Source: Ceratodon purpureus
Lineage: Eukaryota > Streptophyta > Bryopsida > Pseudoditrichales > Ditrichaceae
NCBI GenBank assembly: GCA_014871385.1
Contig: CM026424.1
Coordinates: 6,315,320-6,379,319, forward strand
Direction: 5' to 3'
DNA: 64,000 nt
Below, one piece after another: positions 22,302 through 35,855 of this stretch. Below the pieces are notes generated by a model, which did not search any database, was not told where the DNA came from, and saw only the letters and a list, made by a program, of their open reading frames with translations. The first letter of the stretch is position 1, and each line of letters starts with the position of its first letter. Both the position numbers and the translations under genes were made by a program.

Positions 22302-23756
22302 ATACCAATGAAGCCTAATGCGAGCCTGGATGTCGCCTGCAATCACGGCGATGTTCACCATGCCTAGATCCACATCAGAGTAGGAGATGTTCGCCCCCGA
22401 CAGCTCGATCTACATTCTCTGTCGCTAAAACTCTCATTCAACCAATTCAACTCTCGTTTCAGAATACTGGTGCGCGAAGCGAAGAAGAGGACGTTCGATG
22501 AGCCGAATAAGATGATGAACTTCACCATGGCCAGCAGAGATACGCGCCGGAATGTTACCATGTGGACGATTTGCAACTCGAACAACACCGAAAGGGCGAT
22601 GTGCTCGGTGAGGCATCGTTGCCTGTAGTTGTAGATGGGATTTGGTGATGGTTTTTTCAAATGGTTGCAAATGAAATCCAAGGCATTTCGTGTGTCCTCT
22701 GCTGATTGTGAGCCCTAATCTGGGAGGCAGAGAGTATGCACAAGCATGGAGAATGCTTTAGTCGAACCAGTAAATTCAACCCGTTTCTTACCCTAGACTT
22801 ATCCGTGATTTCATTCTGTGTTCAGATCGGAACATGAATTTGGATCCAAGAGTGTTGTATCATGTATTGCAATTTCAAAATCTAGAGTTGAAAGTGGGTA
22901 CTCACGCACCTTATGGAACACGAGTTGGACAAACAGAGAGTTTAGAAATAACTGTAATGGGTTTTAGGAATCGGACTAGCTACTGATTTTGTGCACAGAA
23001 AACGAAGGAGAGATGACTGCTTGTGACGAGCGTTGCCTTCGGAGGAAGGCATGTCTCATTGTTCTTTTGTGAGAGCTCACCTTTGATTGTGGAGTTTTGT
23101 TGTGGTGTCTGCAGGGTTGTGTCGGTATTTTGATCAACGGCATCTACACATTGTGCAGGGCATCATGGGGCACCATCAACCTCCGGACCGACTGTTCCAT
23201 TGGCTACACGGCCCCTGATTATGTGATACAAGGCGTCAAGAGTTAATACGTAGACCTCTAAAATAGCAACTCCGTGTGAGTACACATAAACCTGCCATAA
23301 AACCTTCAACTTCCAGCAGAAAGTGCGATGACACAAACCACTGTAACCAGTCACTCAGTGAATAACAAATGAGAAATTCTTACATGGAGAACACATTCCA
23401 AGAACAAGAGCAAATAGAAATTTCAACCTCAATGACCAAATCACCATCCTGTTGGAACGTGCGAGAGATGAGTCAGAATTGAGTTCACTCTTCTTTAAAT
23501 TGATTCCACCCATCTCCAACACTCCTCTTAGATGTCTGTCACCTTGATTGATCATATAAGTTGGCCTACATCACGTCCTGGTATACCATATTCAAGTTTC
23601 AATAAACCCGTTTTTCTGTAGAGAATTATCCGATTTACAACAAATTCCACTCAATAAGCACACTGGGTAGACCTCTGAAGTCCTACGCTCCCATGAAGTG
23701 GACCAAACGGAACTGGTGGCTTTAACAAAACTACATGCCGAAGACTAGCAACCTGC
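22302..23756. other. Intergenic sequence with unidentified gene-like remnants
   Basis: The block at 22430-22690 is GC-richer than its surroundings and open on more than one frame, but I recognise no family. At 23115-23246 (+), after a plausible acceptor CTGCAG, a short reading frame contains SIGYTAPDYVIQG, which faintly resembles kinase subdomain VIII, and then stops. These may be decayed gene fragments. Confidence 0.3.
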
Positions 23757-23889
23757 ATGACATCGTATGGAAAATCGTATGGAACCACCGAAGGACTAAA
23801 ATTTGGTGTTCACACAGGACTCGAAATAATTAGATTCGAGAAGCACTGCGACCTCACAACACCCAAGGAACAGTCGCGTCGGGATTCCG

Positions 23890-24939
23890 GGAACCGATCA
23901 CTCAGCGGCCAACAACTTGAATGGCGGCGAGCTTCACAGGAATATGGCATCCGGGGCTGGAATATTGCATTGAGAATCTTCGAAACAGGGACCAGCAGAG
24001 TCGCGGAGTCGCGGAAGCGCATCTCGCTTGTGAACGAAGCCAGATGCGAGGCGCCGTTGCTACAGCCCCGATGCGGATCAGATGCGCATACCCGTAGGTA
24101 CCCTGCGGGCTGCGAGTGTGCTCCAATGGTGTGCTTCAAGTCCTGCAATATGCTTCCGGAATCTGGACGATGACTTGAAGCCCCACATCTCGGATTTTGG
24201 TCTCGCCAAGGTACTGTACTGGGCATGCAACAAGGACTCAAACCTTGGCTATCAACTCAGAATGTCATGGAAACCTTCGGCTACATTCCTCCGGGTAACC
24301 AAACTGTGTCCGTCTCGCATTCTGTTTCGACATGGACGAGATACTGGTGCCAGCATATGTGGCACGGCACGTTATTAGGATTGATGGTGTGCATGTGTTT
24401 TGCTGCACTCTGCAGAGGCGGGGTTCAGGCTAGCAGCAACGACACAGGTGGATGTGTACTCTTACGGAGTGTTGCTGCTGGAGCTCTTGACTGGAAAAGA
24501 GCCCACCCGTGATCCCACCTCCGGCAAGGCCTTTCATCTCGTTGCATGGGTGAAGGAGAATGTGGAGCTCGAGGGGGGACGGATGAGCAAGTCCGTCCTC
24601 GACCCTACACTGTTGAACCCCAAATATTCACCCGTCTCGGACATACATGTAGATGAGATGCTGCGCGTGGGAGAGATCGCCTTGCTGTGCACCCAGAGTA
24701 ACCCTGCAGACCGGCCCACAATGAGGGACGTGGAAAACGTGTTCAATATTCTCTTCAAATGTGCCGAGGAGAAGAACGCCGTCCGGGACCAGAATGGGAA
24801 GGTGACCTTGAAGGGGGACGGGGTGAAGACCCCGAAGGAGAGGTGCCACGACGATAGCAGCGACGACAGCAGCGATGCGAGCTTGTTCAGCGACCCTGCC
24901 ACAAATTATGATGGCAGCGAGGGGCGGGAGAGCTGCTGA
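23890..24939 (+). pseudogene. LRR receptor-like protein kinase pseudogene (C-terminal kinase region)
   Basis: The 3' half matches a plant receptor-like kinase. DLKPHISDFGLAK (exon to 24209) is followed after an intron by NVMETFGYIPP (about 24264-24294), and after another intron by EAGFRLAATTQVDVYSYGV (from 24414), VLLLELLTGKEPT, ADRPTMRDVENV and an acidic tail ending at 24939. These junctions keep phase. Upstream the gene is broken. The expected HRDxK.SN loop reads CECAPMVCFKSCNML, so the catalytic HRD is missing. About seven extra bases (after 24156) then shift the frame before LDDDLKP. Earlier subdomains, including the glycine loop, cannot be recognised. The intact relatives act at the plasma membrane in signalling; this copy should be inactive. 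Confidence 0.7.
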
Positions 24940-25989
24940 TCTGGTGAAAGGTCTGCTGGTCTGGTTTCATTCCAATCGTGGGATTTCGACACACAATGTT
25001 GAGCCTTATTCTCCGTTACAGGCACTTCCGTCTCCATGTCCGTGTTTCACTATGTACATTTATCAATCAAGTAGTCTCACTGCAATTTTCCGACTCGCTT
25101 CACTTTGGATCCTCCCGATGACCAACAGGCTTTCACGATGTCCGTATGGACGCGCAATTCGGTAAATGTGGTTCGGGTGCAACAGCAGCGTCATCACCAA
25201 AGTTTGCAAGCACATGGAAAGCGTGTGCAGTACGGGTGAACATGAAAGAATGCTCTTCCAGCCAGAAGATGATATCCATGATTCGTTTCCGCAGACAGTA
25301 CTACTGGATCGCGAGGAATGCACATGTCCACAACGGATATTCACCCGGCTTGGAGGCTTGCTTGAGAACAGAATCTTGCAGCGGAGGAGTTAGATCCTTC
25401 ACGGCAAACTAGAAATCACGTTCTTTCACGTTCCTACCGCCCATGAGTACAGAAGAGATCGTTGTTACACAAACACAGCCAAAGTTTTGCATAGTATTCA
25501 GTCGTTGTACTTATTTTCTCCAAAAAGTAAATACAAAATGGAAATTACATTGCACATCACTGGTGAATTGTTCCTCTTGTGTCGTTTTAGGAAAATGCGA
25601 ATGTATCACTTTGGTCATTGTGCCTATTTATAAAGTGAATTTCAATGATTACAATAAGAGGGATTGTCTTTATTGTGTAAGATGCAGTCAGGTGTCTTCA
25701 CAAGTGCATCTTACAGTTTTGTACATGATATGCTCTAAAATGTAATACTACTAGATACAGGGTTGGTTCATTGATCCCAACCAAACATGAACTATGAGCA
25801 TGTCAGTTTTGATACTGATATTAACTCAGGGGAAACCGTCTTGCACTTCTTATTGTCTTCTGAAGTGTTTGATGTTGCCTCGAATATTGTTCATATGTTT
25901 CGCACATACTGTTGTATTTTCCAGCAGCTCCATAGCTGTAGCGAACCGAGCCAGGAACATATTCCACATTGATGACAGTGGAAAATTAT
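24940..25989. other. Spacer between kinase relic and MoCo sulfurase
   Basis: Contains the dispersed repeat listed at 25443-25665 and the 3' flank of the MoCo sulfurase gene. No gene recognised. Confidence 0.4.
25443..25665 (+). repeat. Dispersed repeat, copy 1 (short form)
   Basis: Matches 57562-58022 in the same orientation: AGTACAGAAGAGATCGTTGT, CAAAGTTTTGCATAGTA, AATACAAAATGGAAATTACA, CACTTTGGTCATTGTGCC and AAAGTGAATTTCAATGATT. The copy at 57.6 kb has about 255 additional bases after GCATAGTA. No coding content was found; the element type is unknown. Confidence 0.75.
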
Positions 25990-28900
25990 CTAAGTAAGTT
26001 TCAAGACAGTGACACTAGATCCCACGGATAGTAGTCGTGGGTATCTTGTTCTGAGCCACTTTACATACTCTGATTCTAACTCGTTGGAAAACGTTGAGTT
26101 CAAATTCTGCACGCCAAAGTTATCTTGCTCAAGGAGAATGCCGAAAGTTATCTGTCCCTGCATACAAAATCCAAAGAAGACGCCCATGAGCTCTATACTG
26201 GTGCGGAAAAGACGAATACGCGAGTACTTCATTTTATTCTAAATACTTGAAAGAGGAAACAACACGAAAATGCAGACGAGTAATTCAATGAGCAGCAAAT
26301 CAACTCTAATTTGAGATGTTCAAGGTTATTTACAGGAGCAGTGTTGAGCAGGATATTAAGAAGTGAATCTAGCATAAATGCGAAACCAAGTTCACTGTTA
26401 GCATTCCTGCCAACACCATTCCTGCCCACACCGTTTCTGCCACCAAGTGCGGATGACCCCTCTAAAATCTGCAACCCTTAATGAAATGTGAGAAATAACA
26501 GTAGAACAAAGCACACAGAACAGCCACCTACCTTCTGACGACGATATGATGCCAAAGTAGCCAGAGGCTGATTACTTTCACGAAGTCCTGTAGATTGATC
26601 AACGTTCACCATTTGGCAACGGTTACAACCTCCCACAACCTGCCATCAAGCTGTTACGTTAGTTCTTGGAACTTTATTTCCGGCAGTTGATCAACACTAA
26701 CATGAATCACAGGAGGCAAGAGGGATTCTGAAAGACTTACTACAAATTTCTGGCTGCAAATGTCAATACTCTGCCAATTGTCCTCATCGTGAGCATCAGC
26801 TCCTGATACCACAATATTTGGCCTGAAGCGCAGTGCATCAACTGACAGAGGAGAAACCATATCCTGCCTCTGATCATCTGCGATTGAAGCCACACAAACA
26901 AAGGATTTTTTAGTGTAAGCATCTGCCGAACAAAACCGAAGAACTTCTTGAATCTTGTGAAGAAACGTATTAGTCTCTTAAATATAATGCCTAGCAAAAC
27001 AGCTATTCCTTTCTTATTGATGAGACGAGGATAAAGACTGATCACGTGAACAAGAGAAACATAAGCAACTACCAAGAAAAAAAGTTACCTGCATGAAGAG
27101 CGGCAGCAACTCGACGATTCAGCTCATCAACGCTGTCCTTAGACACAAGCAGGACCTGGCCCTCGTTGGCAAAGCTCAAGTCACGTGTATTAGAGTCACT
27201 TTGTCGAGAAACTGATCGACCTCTTTGGGATTTCAACGGAAATACTTTTGGTTCTTTCCTCACAAGGGTGCAAGGGACCCCAAGGGCTTCCGTGAACCAT
27301 TCTGCCACCTCTTCTCCATATTTATTGCCTTCCAATCTGTAGAGCACAGAACCGCATTTTCACTTACGGCCTATAAATAGACTCAGTCATCTCTTCAGCA
27401 ATTAAGCATAAAGAACGTATTCTAACTTTCTCAGTTAGCACAACGACGACAGAGACTGGTTTTGTACGAAGATACACTCAACATGCCTAGGCTGGAAATC
27501 ATGCTGGAAATGATGCACCGGTTCATATCTATTTAAAAATTCGACCCATGCTTCGAAATTCAAACTTGTTACCCAACGTTTTGAACGCGTTTCAATCATC
27601 TCAAATGTCACAGAAGGAACTAGGTTGATAGGTCAGCTAGAAAGCACAAGAGTGAGATGCGAACCTATTTCCACAAAGCTTTACTCCATTGATGACAGGA
27701 CATTCGGGATTTGATTGTAATGATACTGCCAACTCGCGTTGCATGTTAGATGACTTCACGTGCATTATATCAGTTTTAAGGTCGATCGATGTATGAATAG
27801 AACACAGTAATGGCAGCTTCTTCTGTGTAAGAACATCTCCATTTGACCTCTGAATCATCCACTCACGATCATACAAAAGCCCTGCAGATCCAAATTACAT
27901 GACCGTGCACACTGTTAGTTGACATCACAACAGTCAAAATTCAGAAGAGCATTCATCTTCAATGCAACCTCCATGCTAAAAGCTCACAGCAAATTACCTC
28001 TGAACTGACTAATTAGTGGTGAATACACTCCTTTTCACAATTTATGAAGACGACACAAGTTACTGGACAAGCAGCAGTGCTCACCAGAGTTACTTAGTGG
28101 CCATATATTTGCACTAAAGCCGCCACAAGACTTGATTGGATAAACAACCAGATTTTCCACCTTGATACTTGTTTCCGACTTCAAAGCATCCTTATCATTA
28201 CTGGTAATATCATACTCCGACTCTTGCTTTGACACCTCTGCATAAGTTGCAACGCTCAATGCATTAGCTTTGAAGACAAACGAGAAAAGCTGTTTTCAGG
28301 AACAGAGATGTTATAGACACTCGACTATTATTCTTAACTGTTTATCCTACCAGAATGGAAAAAGTTCTGTATCCAAATTGACTTGGAGCCATTCCTAAGT
28401 CATTCAAAACAGACCAAATTTTAAACAGATGACTGGAAGAGAATTAGCGGTACTACGAATTCAAGAACTTTAAAGAGCCATTTAAGGGCATGTAACTCGA
28501 ATCAAAAATTGCAGAAGTAAGAGAAGGCGAGAATTTGAACCAGGGTCAGTAGAACTATCAGACGTTGTTGTTGAAGAAATAGATCTTGCTTTGTTTACTT
28601 TAATGGTCATATTGTCAGCGCTTATTTCCACAAAGTACTTCACAATAAACTTCGTGACTGCCTGTATCACAACAACGAAAGCATCAAGAATTGTCTTCTG
28701 CGATGCACTCGATAGCCACTCTCTTGATGAAAAGGGAAGGTAAACCAACAGAGGCAAGGTTGTGTTCACGCCATTGAACAATCCTGCTTCCTAGTTATTT
28801 CTGTTACTATCATAAACTATAATGACCTATGAATTCTTCATTCGGATCTTCTTCAACGAATACTTACCCAGCAATCTTCAAATGTAGACATATAACCAAA

Positions 28901-31900
28901 CGAAACTCGTACTGCTCCAGTAGGTTTACCATGTATTACATCTTGGTCATCCCAACACACGTGTCCAGCCTGCAAGAACACCAGTGAAGTATAGTGCGAA
29001 TTATATCAAAACGTCAGTCAAAGCCAATCTTTTGTTACTTCCTGAAACCCAGTCAGTAGACAACGCTTCTACATTCATTTAAGGTGTTTCAAATGCACAT
29101 CGCGTTATTGTACCTCAAAATTTGAGAGAAGGTCTTCTTGTGAAAGCTTCAAATATTTTGCGCATGCACCTGGATTGCAGAAACAGCCAGTCTGGACAAG
29201 GCAGATAAAACACCACAGAAAGATGGACAACACGTTAGTTCCTGTCAAGTACTCAAAATACATGAGCAACAAGGAGCAAAACACCACTAACAGTGATATA
29301 ATTCACTTCTAGTTGGCAAAATGCCAGGCAAACGAGTGTATTGCAGAAGCATCGACCTTGAAAATGAACCCGGCCCTACTCCTGCATAATAAGTCTTACC
29401 CGAAGTTGAATGTTTTCAAGTGCAGCGAGTTTCTCTACTTCACGGTGGCCTACCCACGATCCATCCGCTCGCTTTAGATTAAAAGTGACGACAGGTCCTT
29501 GATTGCATCCTTGACCCCAATATTTCTGTGGATTATGAACGGTAACCAGAAACTCGTCAATTAAGCTGGATCGATCCATTTGTCTCATAAACATAAAAAC
29601 AAAATAGAGGAAATCTTTTCAAACTGAAAACGACGCCATTCTAAAGTAAGGTTTTAGATAAGCAAGTCCATGCAAAAAGAGATTTACCACATGGTCAAGA
29701 CCATGGTTTCCATGTAGAACACAAACGGCAGCTCCATTCTCGTGCTTTAAGCCGGCCAGTACACTTGCAAAATAGCTGGTTAATGCCCCTGTATGCCTGC
29801 CCAACAATTTACGGTAAGAAACATGCAACCGGGTCCAGTCATTTCCAGCTTGATCAGACAACGCTTGGTTATGCTCAAACTCAACATAGTGAACAAGTAA
29901 AACCGCTACCTTCAAGAGAATCAAACATGAGTTCCCCACATGAAAACGATCTCAAAACACTTTCACGATAGAACGAACCACAAAGTTTAGTCAAGATTTC
30001 TAGAGCTTTTGCCAGAGTAATAAACTAAAGTTACACCACTTCAATTCAGATACATGAGCTTCAAAATATCAAGACAAACTGGCCATTTAGCTGTTGCAAT
30101 CCTCAGTTTCAGCAAAGGAAGTGACATCGAGGCGGTCGTACATGTTTAGATTTGGTAATTCGAGCCGGTCAATCGATGCAAAACCATGACGGAGTGCAGC
30201 AATTCCAAGAAACGAGGTAGTTCCATCCTCAAGCCACTGCTCCACACGATCTCGCTTACGCATTACATCTGCATCAGCAATAGACATAGCTACTGTGCCT
30301 GCAAACAGATCAAAAACGAAACTACAGTGATCAGGAAGTGGAAGAATGAGACAAACCGCCCAAACTGTGAGCTTCTCCATGAGCAAATAAAATCCTTAGA
30401 CTATAGTACCAGTTGACGACGACCTTCAAAAAGTATGCAAAGTGCTTAAGTATTAAGAATGACAGAATTAAATTCCAGCACTTACCTCCTCCGAAGTATT
30501 TCTTCTTCAACAAAGTCGCGGCATCTGGATTTGATCATTTCCAAATAAGCAACATAAGATGCAGGCGTAGACAAGTTTTTCAAGAATACTCTCAGCTCCA
30601 TCAGCAGTAGTGAAAGCAAGTAATCACAAAGACATCCCAAGTAAAGAAACAAGTTTCTGTACACAAGCCAGAATTTCTCAAAAGCAAAACAACGAAAGGT
30701 AAACTGAAGGTCTCCTTACCTCTTCGAACAAGCAAAGCTCCCAGGCCAGTTGGATACCCAAAAATCTGCCAGAAATGTAAGGGGATCATGAGCAACGCAT
30801 AAAAGAGTTTCCCTCATTCCGTCTCGAGCTTGATTCCTAACTAAGACTTGGAATCCTTGAACTTTCCTCAAACAACCATGCGTCCACGAACTGAATGATA
30901 AAACGCCCAAAGAACACAATTTTCTAACGACCCTGAAATTCAAGGACAACTACGTAGAAAGAGATTGCCACGAGGTTCAAGTCATGAATACTCACCTTGT
31001 AGAAAGAGATTGCCACGAAGTCTGCTGGAAAACGTGTCAGGTCGGGAGGTGCAGTTCCACAACCCTTAGCGGCATCCAAAAGAACCATCCATCGCCCTCT
31101 GCAAAACAGCCGGTTCTATCCTTGAAGCAAAATAAATAATAAATAAAAAATAAAAACTAAAAAAAAAGGTGCCATTATCTAAATAAAATTAGAAATAATT
31201 TTTATTTAATTTTTAAATAAAATAATTTTTGAAAAAAAATACTAGTGCAAATAGTGCAAAACTACAAGAGATCAAATTAGATAAATGTTCTTGCTTCATC
31301 TGAAGCACAAAGAGTCGCCTTTGAACCGTATCATCGGCACAGGTACGCTTCACTGAACAAGCAAACCCCAGGACTATTTCGAATCACAACCTAGACAAAC
31401 TCTATATGCAACTAAACACAGTCCATGCAATCAGTACCTGGAAGAGCTGCTGACATGTTTGGCCCCTTGAACATGTTTGACAAGGTTTAAATCAAACTTT
31501 GCTCCAGAGAAGTTACACTCCAAGGGAAACGCAAACAGATTGAATGATTCGTCTGCAGGCCACAACATTAAAAAAGTATATCACACTCTTGAAAAAGATA
31601 CGTCAGCAGGCATGATTGTAGAAATAGCATTAATTGTTGAAGCATCAATGTCTTGGTGAATCAAAAATGCACGAGTGCTTGATGTACCTGCAGGAACATT
31701 GCTTTGATGGACAAAGGAAGACGCTCGTTGCTCCAACGCTCTTGGTCTAAAGGAAAAATTCACATCTGAGTCGGAGAGATTATTTCCTGCTTCTTCTACG
31801 TCCACGGCGGTCACAGAGACACCTTGATCGAGAGCATATCTAGTAACGTGAAGGTATAACATGATGCAATATTTTTAAGAAAAAATTAGGGTGCTCGATT

Positions 31901-33314
31901 CAGATTGGGCACTGTTATTGAGTTCCATTATGCAAATTGACAAATTCACTTTGGAACAGAATTCCTGCGGATCAGATCACTGAAAGGATACTCTCGGATA
32001 CCAAGAACACTGTTGTGATTCTCCACGGTGTACCAGTATTCACTGTCTGTGCTCCAAGGAAAAGTCTCTCCAACAAGCTTCAACGCCGATGTCGCACCCG
32101 AGGTGAAAACACACCTGTATTCTCCTAAGGGAGCATTGCAAAACGCCAGAACCTGTTTCAAAATTCAGAAAGAGTACAGGTCAGAACAGTGAAGTACAAT
32201 AATCATGTCAGGCAAAGCCTTAGTAACCTAAAACCCTAAACCCTCTGTCACGGCTTGAAGTTAACATGGATCACAATACGATTTAAGGACGTTTCGCCCT
32301 CTACCATGTGATTCAGAGGCTTTCCACTTGCATGAAATACAAGACAGCAACACTCTTTACAGTGGAATCGAATTAATAGAATTATATTTCCCAGATTCTA
32401 AGGAGATGAAACTGACCTGCTGACGCACATACTCCACTGCATCCGATGATCGCATGCTGCTGTCACTTTGACTGTCTATGCTTTTCCATTAAGGGTTCAC
32501 CATCACGCATCATTTGACGCATTAAATCTTAAAAATTCTAGCTCGCAACAAGCATATGACAGTAGTATTCACTTAAATCACAAGATACATGCTCAGAACA
32601 TGTCTTACTCGGGAAATTCAGCTGCTAACCAGCACATCAAAATAAGTATATCAACATATCCATATCCTAGAAATTTGCCTCTTCAAGGAATACAAATCTA
32701 TCCAATCTGCTTTGCTGCGTAAGAGAAACCCCACAAGTACTCAAAAATAAACACAATTGCAGAGGATACGAGGATTGCCATAAAGATTCGAAGAAAAGTC
32801 CTGCAGAGCTGCCTTCAATTGCGAATCGGCATGTAATGTAGCTCCGGCGTGGTCGACGTACACAACCCCTGCACTCACAAAACCCCGAAACCCCGAACCT
32901 CGAATCTCAGAAAGCCCTAAACATTCACCAAATCGCAGATCCTCCAAAAGCTAAGCTCCAGAGCAAAATCCTTCAACGAGGGTTAGAAAAACTTCACCGC
33001 GTACCATTCAACCGCGAAAACTCAGCAGCACGCAGCTTGTCAATCGGACACGAGCTCCCGGGGTACCCATACACTCCCCCAAACTTCTCCAAAAACACAC
33101 GCTTCTCTTCACTCACTCCACTCTCAGACTTCACCGCCTCACCACTCCTCCTCCCCGCAACCACCGATCCCGGCCTCTTCCACGCCGGATAAGGCTCCAA
33201 CAGGCTCACCGTGACGGCCCAATTCAGCATCCTCATCACTAGAGCCACAAAAGCACTAACTTTCCCCCTCCACGAAACTCCCCGCATCGCTTCCCTCCCT
33301 CCCAAAAACCTCAC
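25990..33314 (-). CDS. ABA3: Molybdenum cofactor sulfurase (ABA3/MCSU type), 21 exons
   Basis: This enzyme takes sulfur from L-cysteine with PLP and sulfurates the Mo cofactor of xanthine dehydrogenase and aldehyde oxidase, the latter in ABA synthesis. Exon starts from 33314 downward: 33314, 32868, 32475, 32152, 31839, 31552, 31098, 30765, 30524, 30298, 29796, 29525, 29191, 28969, 28661, 28237, 27881, 27336, 26877, 26639 and 26157; the stop is at 25990. Total 2808 nt, 935 aa. The NifS-like domain shows [50 protein letters not shown], the PLP-lysine site [27 protein letters not shown] and the persulfide cysteine site [14 protein letters not shown]. The C-terminal MOSC part has [36 protein letters not shown] and [11 protein letters not shown]. 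The protein is longer than Arabidopsis ABA3 (about 820 aa), partly through an N-terminal extension of about 70 residues whose first Met is uncertain. Confidence 0.93.
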
Positions 33315-34437
33315 CTTTGCAGCTCCAATCCCAACTCAACCCCAAACGAAAAAACGCCCAAACTCCCAAACTCAACCTTGTCATCTAACATGCATAAAAA
33401 CTACAGTCCTCATCCCACCCTTGAACCCAATTCAGCAAACTCCAAAGCTACCTCCCTCCCAAAAACCTCACCTTTGGAGCTCCAAACGCAACCACCGACC
33501 CAGGAAGAAAAACAGGACCCACTTCACTTCACCTGCTTCTTTCCTGCAACTTTCGATGATCTCTTCACGTGGGTTGACATGGATCAAGTTTTGGAGACAA
33601 AAAACATGATGAGCCTGGGCATGATCTAGTATGCTACATGTGTAGGAGGTTGAAGTTGTTGTGGAAAAGATGATCGATGAGATGGTTGTAAGTTAAGTTA
33701 GTAGTCTTCTAGACAGTTTGATAAGTTTGTGGAGGAATGGTGATGGTGTTTGGAGGTGATCAATTTCATGTGATCAATTGATCGATGAGATGGTTGTAAC
33801 TTGGTAGTGTTGATCTAACTTAGACTGGAATGATAATACTGGAGGATACATGTGCAGTGTTTTGGATGTGATGGAATGGTGGTGATTGGGATGGGCAGGA
33901 ATGTTGGTGAATCTTCCGGAGGTGATGGTGTTGATCTAATCTTCTTCATGTTCTTCATCTTCTAGATCTGCTTTGGGATGGTGTGATGTTGCTGGAAATA
34001 TGCAAATTTTGGCATGTTAAGTTGTGTGGGAGTGTCACTGCTTTTGGATCATGCGGTCGACTCCTGTGCAGGCAGGTGACGCTTCCAGGTGGCAACTAGC
34101 GATATCAAGAGTGGATAGATTTTGATCGGTTGCTACCAAAATAATTGGGCTGATTGATGTAAAAATGGAAAAATGAAAAATAATAGATAAGGATTAGAGA
34201 GAATTTCCAGCGTGTTGTGAAAATTAGCGGTTTCATGATATGATTTCCACGGATATTATTGTAGTGTTTTCTTGAACGCGGAAAGATCCGAGTTGGTGTT
34301 CTAGAGGAAAAACTATCAAAAACAAATCCCTATTTATTGTAACCTATTAATATCTAAAATTAGACGCTTATTAGATTTGGAGCCATAGGATCTTAATCCT
34401 ACCTTGTACAAAAAAAAAGTCTATACTAAATCATCGC
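33315..34437. other. Upstream region of MoCo sulfurase and spacer
   Basis: The first few hundred bases are C-rich and should hold the 5' UTR and promoter of the minus-strand MoCo sulfurase; no clear TATA box was placed. From about 33600 the sequence becomes TGG/ATG-rich, with short repeated pieces such as CGATGAGATGGTTGTAA (about 33673 and 33782). No gene seen. Confidence 0.45.
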
Positions 34438-35306
34438 TTAACCCCTAAAGGACAATGTGGCAAAATGGGGCTATTTTGGAGTTTGGGCATGTACCTGCGG
34501 ATGCAATTTGAATTCAAAATTTATGAAAATTTTAATGAAAGTAGGCCTTGGTGAGAGCTTCGTGTCGGTATTTTTTATTCTCAATTCCGATGTCGGAGTG
34601 AAAAGTTATTCACCTCTGAACCGCAAAAGCTCCTCCAAGGGCAGTCAATTAGCCAATGAGAATGACAGTGAATGCAGCAAATTCTGCCCAAAACTGCCCA
34701 AAACTGCCCAAAATTACCAAAATCTGCCCATAGACAAAACTTTGAAATTCCACCAAAAATTGAGATTTTGATATTTTTCAAAACTAAAAATTTCTGTGTA
34801 TAGAGAAGGCAGTAGAGCATGTTCCCACCGTTCGGATTTTTAATCCAATTTTTCTTGATATGCTATTTTTATTGTCAAAAAACAGCCTTTGTTTGTGAAT
34901 TTCAGTATACCCCCTAGCGGAAAATGATTTTTTTGGCAACCTTCCACAACTTTTTTGAATATGATTTTTTTATTACAATTAGCTAACTCAGTCTTCTTTG
35001 ATGTGCATCAAAACTGCCAAAATCCATAATGAAAAAAAATGGTTTTTTGGGCCTTCAAAACTCTGCTATTCCCTTTTTGCGCAAGGAAAAAAAACTTGAT
35101 TTTCAACTTTGAACGTTATGATCTTGCAATTGGTGAGGAATGAGTGTCTAAGATTTGGTGGACATGTATAAATAGAAGTTATCTACAAGATCTTACGGTT
35201 AGATGTACTAATTAAGACCCCAACTTAGCAAAATCCACCTTGATTTGAAGAGGGGCTGTTTTCAGGCAGTTTTGATGAAAAATACCCTCAGAACTTTAGG
35301 GGTTAA
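34438..35306. mobile_element. Non-autonomous TTAACCCCTAAAG-ended element, copy 1
   Basis: An 869-bp AT-rich element. It starts TTAACCCCTAAAGGACAATG and ends AACTTTAGGGGTTAA, so its termini are inverted over about 13 bp. It is colinear with 58253-59107, sharing GCAAATTCTGCCCAAAACTG, AAATTGAGATTTTGATATTT, TATAGAGAAGGCAGTAGAGC, GGCCTTTGTTTGTGAATTTC and CAATTAGCTAACTCAGTCTT. No ORF of recognisable content, so any transposase must come from elsewhere. Confidence 0.75.
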
Positions 35307-35808
35307 ACCACCATACAAATTGGTAGATTATAAGGTTCAATGTCACTTTTAGATTATTCTTTTGATACTACTTAAGTAATGTAGCTAAGTTTTGATGCCC
35401 AAAAAGTATACTTTGCAAAACCAATCATTGAAAATATTGAAATATTCTTGTAAGTACTGAAGTTAGGTTTATACTCAACAAGATTTGAGCCCCATGTTTG
35501 AATGAGAAGTATGAAGAATCCTCCTCTTGATCAATGAAGCAGTACTAAAATTTCCTTCCACTCTCAAAATTCAAAACAGAAAAAAGAGTACCAAATTTAT
35601 ATCCAGATGAAAATCCAAATAGTGAATATATTCTTGTCCATGAGATGATAAACTACAATTTCAAGACAATTGAAGTTATACTAAAATTTATATTCAAAAC
35701 TATGCTTATTTTAGGAGTATGATCACTTGAATTTTCTATAATTTTCTAGGATATTGACGTGGTAGCTTTGTAATTGTAGGTCTTGTGAATGACCGCCTCT
35801 AAGTTGGT

Positions 35809-35855
<47 letters not shown>

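Noticed and set aside
23163..23354. Minus-strand ORF with YSHGVAILEV, similar to kinase subdomain IX
   Set aside because: Only a few residues match and no neighbouring kinase motifs (APE, DFG) are found on that strand; the opposite strand gives an equally weak kinase-like string.
26229..26474. Possible extra MoCo sulfurase exon ([14 protein letters not shown] repeat)
   Set aside because: Exons 26532-26639 and 25990-26157 join in phase to give SYRRQK-GQITFG as in ABA3; the ORF lies inside that intron.
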